The notes below the pieces were generated by a model. It had not been told where the DNA came from. It did no database searches and worked only from the letters and a program-made list of their open reading frames with translations. Shown here piece by piece: positions 1 through 4,089 of a stretch of 5,199 bases of DNA; position 1 is the first letter of the stretch; the number at the start of each line of letters is the position of its first letter. A program made the position numbers and the translations under genes. The stretch lies in the NCBI GenBank assembly GCA_028696285.1, contig JAQVHJ010000200.1, positions 1 to 5,199 of the forward strand, given 5' to 3'. This stretch comes from a bacterium (lineage in GTDB: Bacteria > AUK180 > JAQVHJ01).

Positions 1-862
1 CGGTTTTTGCCATTAAACCGAGAAAGGCAACCATAATCCCAAATGGGGCTATTATAAATGCCGAGAGAATTGCTGAGGCTCGTGCAATCTTCGGATTCCT
101 TGCTGCGAAAATAGGTTGAATACTTGCCTGACCTGCCATTCCCCCCAATACCCCTCCGATAACTAACGAAATCGCATAACCTAAACTGGTACTGAATGGG
201 TTATATAAATTCTGAGGCGCACCGTTTGCAACAAGAGTTTCCTGGAGCCCTGAAAATCCACCGACTTTATTTAAACCTATTACAGCAGCAATTCCAATAC
301 CAATGAACATTGCGAGGACATGAACTACACTTGTTATTGCTAAAGCATGAAGTCCTCCTATATATGTATAAACGGTAATTATTATAGCAGAAATAATTAT
401 GCCCACCCACCACTCAATATGGAATATCTCTGTAATTACACTCGCACAAGTCTGGAGTTGAACATAAGCTAACGTGATATAGGCGATTAAAAAGGCGATA
501 GCAGAGATGTTTCGAACCCTTTTATCAAAAAGACTCTCAAGCATCTCACTGACTGTATGAACATTCTTCTCACGGTAATGTCTCGCCACCGTAAAACCGA
601 TAATTATCATTCCGGTTGCTGTGGATAAATTATATAAAATCGGTTGAAGCGTTGCTGTATTAAACGCCTTTTCACTCACTCCAATAGTACTCATCCCGCC
701 AAGCCATTCAGAAGCAACTACAATAGCACATGTGATCAAACCTAAATTCCGTCCTGCCACCAGAAAGTCTGCAGATGACCCGCTCGCAATCTTCTTTGTA
801 AAGAAAGAAATTAGAATCACAATTAAAAAGTAAATGGAGACAATTAGAATATATGTGTTCAT
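1..862 (-). CDS. Sodium:solute symporter (SSS family), C-terminal part cut off by window edge
   Basis: Translating the minus strand from ATG at 862-860 gives 287 open codons running off the left edge. The product is very hydrophobic with repeated membrane helices (residues about 1-21, 40-57, 80-93, 120-140, 150-170, 175-197, 226-243, 263-285). Family marks are DFLVAGRNLG (32-41) after the first helix, YTYIGGLHALAITSVVH (165-181), which corresponds to the SSS signature region, and GQASIQPIFAARNPKIAR (244-261), equivalent to the usual QR..aAk...A. segment. SSS proteins are usually 450-550 residues, so roughly 60% is present. Known family role: Na+-driven uptake of sugars, amino acids, carboxylates or similar solutes at the inner membrane; the substrate cannot be told from this sequence. 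The start is supported by GGAG (868-871) five bases upstream. It has its own promoter (915-943), so it need not be co-transcribed with the EamA gene upstream. Confidence 0.9.
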   Translation of the reverse strand, partial: MNTYILIVSIYFLIVILISFFTKKIASGSSADFLVAGRNLGLITCAIVVASEWLGGMSTIGVSEKAFNTATLQPILYNLSTATGMIIIGFTVARHYREKNVHTVSEMLESLFDKRVRNISAIAFLIAYITLAYVQLQTCASVITEIFHIEWWVGIIISAIIITVYTYIGGLHALAITSVVHVLAMFIGIGIAAVIGLNKVGGFSGLQETLVANGAPQNLYNPFSTSLGYAISLVIGGVLGGMAGQASIQPIFAARNPKIARASAILSAFIIAPFGIMVAFLGLMAKT

Positions 863-914
863 TTTTACTCCAAAATCATTTTACATTTTAGTTAAAATAA
901 CAAATATTTCACAT

Positions 915-943
915 ATTATATATCACCTATAACTAAAAGTCAA
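915..943 (-). promoter_or_regulatory. Sigma-70-type promoter of the symporter gene
   Basis: On the minus strand, -35 TTGACT (943-938), a 17-base spacer and a perfect -10 TATAAT (920-915). The predicted transcription start is near 908, giving a leader of about 46 bases before the symporter ATG at 862. The leader contains an ATG directly followed by TAA, and a four-codon ORF, ATGATTTTGGAGTAA, that spans the Shine-Dalgarno site. The -35 box is the outer end of the left inverted repeat. Read from sequence; not tested. Confidence 0.75.
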
Positions 944-972
944 TAAAAAAAAGGGACGGTTCTTTCATTTTT
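936..972 (-). repeat. Left arm of a 37/38-bp inverted repeat flanking the EamA gene
   Basis: Read on the minus strand, this arm matches the right arm (2045-2082) at 36 positions. The inner 21 bases are identical, including GAAAGAACCGTCCCT. A T-tract and ATTGA[C/T]T follow, and the only differences are one extra A in the right arm's tract and C versus T in the -35 box. The outer end supplies TTGACT to the symporter promoter. No direct target-site duplication is visible outside the arms. I recall GGGACGGTTCTTT-like sequences as dispersed repeats linked to Y1 (IS200/REP-type) transposases in several bacteria, but could not verify this here. Confidence 0.9.
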
Positions 973-1049
973 TACAATTTCGCCTCTAAATCACGATATG
1001 TTGGGATATGCAAAATGAATTGGTTATGATCGAAAGATTTATTTTATGA

Positions 1050-1961
1050 CTATAAATTCATTAGAATAATTGAAAAAACACTAATAAGAATAGCAATTTT
1101 TTCTTTTAAAAGCAGCCTTTCCTTAAATAGAATCCATGCAAAAATTGTAATTAAAATTATGCTTCCTGCTCCATAGACTGCAAATGCAGTAGATGTTTTT
1201 AATGTTTTAAATGAGAGAATAATAAAATAGGATGCGAAGAGGTTCGGAATCCCGATTAATAAACCCAGGAAAACTTCTGATCTATTAATTTTATTTTTTC
1301 TAATCAAAACTAAAATAGAACTTAGGAAAAAAGCTGTAAAAAACACAATAAATAAATAAAAATCACGAGTTTCAATTGCTCCATATTTCTGAAAGAATTT
1401 ATTGGAAAATTCCATAAAACCCCCGGATATTAAGAGTAATAATAAAAAAAGATTTAGATTTTTCAATGAAAATTTCTTTGAATAGTTTACTAAAACGATA
1501 GATATAAGAGATAAAACAATTCCAACCCATTGAATTGAAGAGGGGATTTCATGCCAGAATAATATTGAAAAAAATATTGGGATAATAATTCCCATTTTCA
1601 TAAAGGTACCCGCCAATGCTGCGCCACTCTCCTTAATAGTTTTCTGGTATAGAAGGAAAGATGATAAAAAAAAGATGCCTCCGATCATTCCAATAAGAAT
1701 AGCATATGTCCAAATTAGCTCTTTTTCAATCGGAGATTCTGATTTAAATATTGAAGAAATCGAATTAAAAGAAGTGAGGTTAAAATTTAAAAAGATGCTT
1801 TTAAAACCACTACCTGTGGCGACAAAAAGCAAACTGATTATACTTGCTGATAAATAATTAATCATAGTAATGTTAAGTCTGTTCATTCCCTTAGATTCGG
1901 TAAATTTGAATAGTAGTGCAATTGATGATGCAGAAACAATTGCAAAAAACAGGAATAGCAT
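1050..1961 (-). CDS. EamA/DMT-superfamily permease, 303 residues
   Basis: A complete, strongly hydrophobic protein with about ten membrane helices (residues roughly 1-20, 33-50, 83-105, 114-135, 142-160, 168-186, 201-220, 229-250, 257-279, 286-303). It shows the two-repeat layout of the drug/metabolite transporter superfamily. The repeated family signature, a short polar turn with Glu before the last helix of each half, appears as FWHEIPSSIQWVGIVLS (135-151) and FKERLLLKEKIAILIS (279-294). Length is typical for EamA proteins. Members export or import small metabolites across the inner membrane; the substrate here is unknown. A longer frame opens at TTG 2012, but that TTG is the -35 box of a near-consensus promoter. 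The ATG at 1961 has GGAG (1968-1971) six bases upstream, so I choose it. The gene is AT-rich even against its neighbours and is enclosed by inverted repeats, which suggests separate ancestry. No clear terminator follows. Confidence 0.88.
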   Translation of the reverse strand: MLFLFFAIVSASSIALLFKFTESKGMNRLNITMINYLSASIISLLFVATGSGFKSIFLNFNLTSFNSISSIFKSESPIEKELIWTYAILIGMIGGIFFLSSFLLYQKTIKESGAALAGTFMKMGIIIPIFFSILFWHEIPSSIQWVGIVLSLISIVLVNYSKKFSLKNLNLFLLLLLISGGFMEFSNKFFQKYGAIETRDFYLFIVFFTAFFLSSILVLIRKNKINRSEVFLGLLIGIPNLFASYFIILSFKTLKTSTAFAVYGAGSIILITIFAWILFKERLLLKEKIAILISVFSIILMNL

Positions 1962-1983
1962 TTGCTTCTCCGAATTTTCAATT

Positions 1984-2012
1984 ATTATACGTTCATTAAA
2001 TTTAAAAGTCAA
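1984..2012 (-). promoter_or_regulatory. Near-consensus sigma-70 promoter of the EamA gene
   Basis: On the minus strand, -35 TTGACT (2012-2007), a 17-base spacer and -10 TATAAT (1989-1984), with AT-rich DNA upstream. The predicted start near 1977 leaves a leader of about 16 bases carrying GGAG before the ATG at 1961. The promoter rules out the TTG at 2012 as a start codon for this transcript. Confidence 0.8.
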
Positions 2013-2044
2013 TCTTTTCTTTGACAGTAAAATATAAAAATGAT

Positions 2045-2082
2045 AAAAATGAAAGAACCGTCCCTATTTTTTTATTGATTTT
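2045..2082 (+). repeat. Right arm of the 37/38-bp inverted repeat
   Basis: The plus strand here matches the reverse complement of 936-972, with a 21-base perfect inner block (2045-2065) followed by one inserted A, a seven-T run and ATTGATT. Its outer end forms the -35 box of the promoter for the gene at 2111, the same arrangement as the left arm with the symporter promoter. Confidence 0.9.
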
Positions 2083-2103
2083 GGTGAAAAACAGTGATAT
2101 TAT
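2075..2103 (+). promoter_or_regulatory. Promoter of the 137-residue unknown gene; predicts a leaderless mRNA
   Basis: TTGATT (2075-2080), a 17-base spacer and TATTAT (2098-2103). The expected start point, about seven bases after the -10 box, falls at 2110-2111, on or next to the ATG of the downstream gene. No Shine-Dalgarno site lies before that ATG. Confidence 0.65.
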
Positions 2104-2110
2104 ATGATTC

Positions 2111-2524
2111 ATGAATGGAAATGGTAATAATTTAAAAATAAAATCATTGGATGGCAAGCATATTATTGAGTTAATTTTCATGGGAGAGATCAGGCATGGT
2201 CCTGATTTTTATTATTTGAAGGTTGATGCTCATGAGCTTTATAATAAATTAGTAGGAAATATTTGTGTCATCTCACCTGATTCGATGTATGCTGCGTTTC
2301 AGGAGTGGCTGACTACTGATTATAATGAAGGGCCCTGTACCCGGCTATTATTATTGAATCTGGAGGAGAAACTTTTATTTTATGGAGAGACGGCAGAGAA
2401 AGGATTTGTTGTTCCGCATAAATTTGAAGGGAAAGAACTTAAATATAGTCTTGAATTTTATCCGGGTATTGTTAAGGAAAGGATATTAAATATTTCAGAT
2501 ATTCAAAATTGGGTGAAGTGGTAA
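2111..2524 (+). CDS. Conserved-looking protein of unknown function, 137 residues
   Basis: I do not recognise a named family. The product is soluble-looking, with no signal peptide or membrane helix. It is predicted to be mostly beta: an N-terminal strand pair (NLKIKSLDGKHIIELIF, 7-23), a central ISPDSMYAAFQEWLTTDYNEGPCTRLLLLNLEE (54-86), then strands around 88-91, 99-105 and 109-117. The ISPDsmyaAFqEW stretch, followed by an aliphatic strand and a charged turn, resembles one blade of WD40/TolB-like propellers, but the protein is far too short for a propeller. No catalytic motif is evident. The ATG lies seven bases after a -10 box and lacks a Shine-Dalgarno site, so initiation is probably leaderless; the next in-frame ATG (2180) has no ribosome site either. 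The gene precedes the methyltransferase by 82 bases on the same strand, so the two may share a transcript. Codon use and strand coherence make a real gene likely. Confidence 0.75.
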   Translation: MNGNGNNLKIKSLDGKHIIELIFMGEIRHGPDFYYLKVDAHELYNKLVGNICVISPDSMYAAFQEWLTTDYNEGPCTRLLLLNLEEKLLFYGETAEKGFVVPHKFEGKELKYSLEFYPGIVKERILNISDIQNWVKW

Positions 2525-2537
2525 GGAAACATATTAT
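2509..2537 (+). promoter_or_regulatory. Weak candidate promoter for the methyltransferase gene
   Basis: TTGGGT (2509-2514), a 17-base spacer and TATTAT (2532-2537), placed over the end of the preceding gene. The -35 box is poor (three of six consensus bases). It could give the methyltransferase gene its own transcript starting near 2544, but read-through from 2075 would explain expression equally well. Confidence 0.3.
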
Positions 2538-2595
2538 GCTGCTGCTTTTTATGTAATTGGAATTTACAATTTCCACCGTGAAAGAAAAAATATTT

Positions 2596-2600
2596 AGGAG
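2596..2600 (+). promoter_or_regulatory. Shine-Dalgarno AGGAG that fixes a TTG start
   Basis: AGGAG lies six bases before TTG 2607-2609, an ideal spacing. The first in-frame ATG (2628) has only GAGG two bases upstream, which is too close. TTG is therefore preferred for the methyltransferase gene. Confidence 0.8.
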
Positions 2601-2606
2601 TAAATT

Positions 2607-3185
2607 TTGAAAGATAAAAAAGAGGACATGAAAAAGAGAGCTGTTTGTCCCTGGTGGTTAGGATATTTTCTAATTAGCCCATTCAGGAAATTACGTCAAG
2701 ACCCATATAAGATATTAGGGCCATACTTAAGAAAAGGAATGAGATGTTTAGATTTAGGACCAGGGATGGGTTATTTCAGCATTCCAATGGGTGAATTGGT
2801 AGGTGCCTCCGGAAAAGTTTATTGTGTAGATATTCAGAAGAAAATGCTTGAAAAATTGAAGGAGAGAGTTCAGAAAAAGAAATTAGAAAAAATAATTGAA
2901 ACGAGATTATGTTCGGAGGATAGTTTAGAGATATCAGATCTATCTTCTTCCTTGAATTTTATACTTGCTTTTGCAGTAATGCACGAATTAAAAGATAAAC
3001 AACAAACATTAAATCAATTATACTCATCTCTTAAACCTGCCGGGCAACTACTTATTTCAGAACCCCTGAAACATGTTACTGAATTTGAAATGCAACAAAC
3101 TATTGCCAATGCAGAAGAAGTGGGATTTAAATTAATTGATAGACCCCGGATTAATCTTTCTATTTCAGCATTATTAAAAAAATAA
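2607..3185 (+). CDS. Class I SAM-dependent methyltransferase, 192 residues
   Basis: A Rossmann-type methyltransferase with the motifs in order. Motif I is CLDLGPGMGYF (47-57), which binds S-adenosylmethionine. Motif II VYCVDI ends in acidic Asp75, expected to hold the ribose hydroxyls. An acidic SED lies at 103-105, the motif IV region is LNFILAFAVMHEL (116-128), and LKPAGQLLISEP (142-153) precedes the last strands. The N-terminal stretch CPWWLGYFLISPFRKLRQDP (14-33) is characteristic: I recall a group of small bacterial methyltransferases beginning with a similar CPWW segment, substrate unknown. Length is short but complete for this group, with no extra substrate domain. The protein is cytosolic. 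The UbiE-like appearance does not justify a quinone assignment. The start is TTG with AGGAG six bases upstream. It lies 82 bases after the unknown gene, and its stop is seven bases before a long palindrome. Confidence 0.88.
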   Translation: MKDKKEDMKKRAVCPWWLGYFLISPFRKLRQDPYKILGPYLRKGMRCLDLGPGMGYFSIPMGELVGASGKVYCVDIQKKMLEKLKERVQKKKLEKIIETRLCSEDSLEISDLSSSLNFILAFAVMHELKDKQQTLNQLYSSLKPAGQLLISEPLKHVTEFEMQQTIANAEEVGFKLIDRPRINLSISALLKK

Positions 3186-3192
3186 TTTTACT

Positions 3193-3228
3193 ATTTTCGT
3201 ATTTTCGTAATTACGAAAATGCGAAAAT
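3193..3228. repeat. 36-nt near-perfect palindrome between convergent genes; possible terminator
   Basis: Eighteen bases pair with the next eighteen, with one T/G mismatch (3200 with 3221), centred between 3210 and 3211. Inside it, TTTTCG occurs twice and CGAAAA twice, so the unit TTTTCGTA is both tandem and inverted; the central 18 bases TTTTCGTAATTACGAAAA are perfectly symmetrical. As RNA it would form a long hairpin just after the methyltransferase stop. No T-run follows on the plus strand. On the minus strand, a seven-T run lies ten bases after it and could end the DUF72 operon transcript. A protein-binding operator or dispersed repeat is also possible. Confidence 0.6.
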
Positions 3229-3230
3229 GG

Positions 3231-3260
3231 TTGACATACTGTAAATATTTAAAGTAATAT
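3231..3260 (+). promoter_or_regulatory. Promoter-like sequence without an obvious plus-strand gene
   Basis: A perfect -35 TTGACA (3231-3236) is followed after 18 bases by TAATAT (3255-3260), a mediocre -10. It abuts the palindrome at 3193-3228. Downstream on the plus strand is only the antisense of the DUF72 gene. TTGACATA recurs inverted as TATGTCAA at 3284-3291. May be chance in AT-rich DNA. Confidence 0.25.
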
Positions 3261-3301
3261 ATTATTTTCTTTTAGAGAACTTATATGTCAAATTTAATCT
3301 T

Positions 3302-4087
3302 TTACGATTTTAACGCTTCAATCAATTTTATTGCATTCCTGACTGCTTTTGCCTGGTAGTGATTGTTGAATATAACAATAAGGCGTTTTGTTTTATTTAT
3401 CAGCTCGAGAATTCGCTTTTTTATTTCATCGTTTATTTCGTCATCTGAATATTCATAATTGTATCTTTCATATGCTTTTTCGGGTTTCCACCATTTTACT
3501 GCGTTTCTTCCGTGAAATCTGATATACCCTGTTTCTGCAGTGACTTCATTTATTGTGCATGGAAATAATCCTTTTAACTTAGGTGTATCAACTAAAGATA
3601 GAATAATATTCTGTACCCTTAACTGTTCATAGACTTCTTTTTTATTCCAGGATTCATGACGGAACTCAATAACCTTGGGAATATCAAATTCAAGGGTTAT
3701 TTTACGTAGGTATTCGATGTTTTCTAAATTATATTTGAATGAATATGGAAATTGAAAGAGAACAAGAAAATTTCTTTCGGTTTTAATTAATGGATCAATT
3801 GATTTATAAAAATCAATTTTTGTTTTATTGAATGATTCCCCTCTGAAATGTGTTATATCCTGATTCATCTTTAAATTGATTAAGAATTCCTTTGGAGTAT
3901 TCTTTATTAGGAACCAGAAGTAACCCGGACTCAAGATCTTATAGAAACTTGAATCTATTTCCACTGTATTAAAAAATTTAAGATAATGTTGGATCTTTTG
4001 ACTTCCGGTCTTCACTTCTTTAGGGTAAAACGGGCCTTCCCAGTCCTCATAGGAATAACCCGCTGTTCCGATAAAAATTTCAGACAT
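3302..4087 (-). CDS. DUF72 (YecE-like) family protein, 261 residues
   Basis: Full-length match to the DUF72 pattern. IGTAGYSYEDW (6-16) and FYP (20-22) lie at the N-terminus, followed by FNTVEIDSSFY (39-49). EFRHESW (141-147), YIRFHGRN (188-195) and FNNHYQAKAVRNA (240-252) complete the set. These conserved polar and aromatic residues line the presumed active face of a TIM-barrel-like fold. The family is widespread (E. coli YecE) and its biochemical role is not established to my knowledge, so I give none. The protein is cytosolic, without signal peptide. The start ATG at 4087 is two bases after the stop of the upstream phosphodiesterase gene, and its GGAG (4096-4099) is inside that gene, eight bases from the ATG. 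The gene is therefore the second cistron of an operon and probably translationally coupled. All motif residues are intact and the length is normal for the family. Confidence 0.92.
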   Translation of the reverse strand: MSEIFIGTAGYSYEDWEGPFYPKEVKTGSQKIQHYLKFFNTVEIDSSFYKILSPGYFWFLIKNTPKEFLINLKMNQDITHFRGESFNKTKIDFYKSIDPLIKTERNFLVLFQFPYSFKYNLENIEYLRKITLEFDIPKVIEFRHESWNKKEVYEQLRVQNIILSLVDTPKLKGLFPCTINEVTAETGYIRFHGRNAVKWWKPEKAYERYNYEYSDDEINDEIKKRILELINKTKRLIVIFNNHYQAKAVRNAIKLIEALKS

Positions 4088-4089
4088 AA

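Larger units (their letters stand above)
936..2082. mobile_element. Possible inverted-repeat-bounded unit carrying an EamA transporter gene (putative)
   Basis: A 1147-bp segment is bounded by near-identical inverted repeats and contains one complete gene with its own promoter. It encodes no transposase, so it would have to be non-autonomous, a pair of REP-like elements around a resident gene, or a pair of duplicated regulatory sites. The size resembles a single-gene insertion unit. The enclosed gene is more AT-rich than the symporter beside it (13-17 G+C per 60 bases in two sampled lines versus 25-28). The boundaries are seen directly; mobility is inference. Confidence 0.3.

Noticed and set aside
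945..960. Eight-T run (minus strand) after the EamA gene as a rho-independent terminator
   Set aside because: No GC-rich stem precedes it; the run is part of the inverted repeat arm.
1675..1857. 60-codon plus-strand open frame
   Set aside because: Lies wholly antisense to the EamA gene, has no ribosome site, and its product has no recognisable features; a shadow of the real gene.
921..2097. Target-site duplication outside the inverted repeat arms
   Set aside because: The flanks show no direct repeat; the only shared string, GTGATAT, is in inverted orientation with the promoters.
2551..2577. Possible terminator hairpin TGGAA...TTCCA between the unknown gene and the methyltransferase gene
   Set aside because: Only a five-pair AT-rich stem and no T-run after it; not convincing.
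3285..3359. 24-codon plus-strand ORF downstream of the TTGACA promoter-like sequence
   Set aside because: Weak ribosome site, mostly antisense to the end of the DUF72 gene, and short enough to occur by chance.
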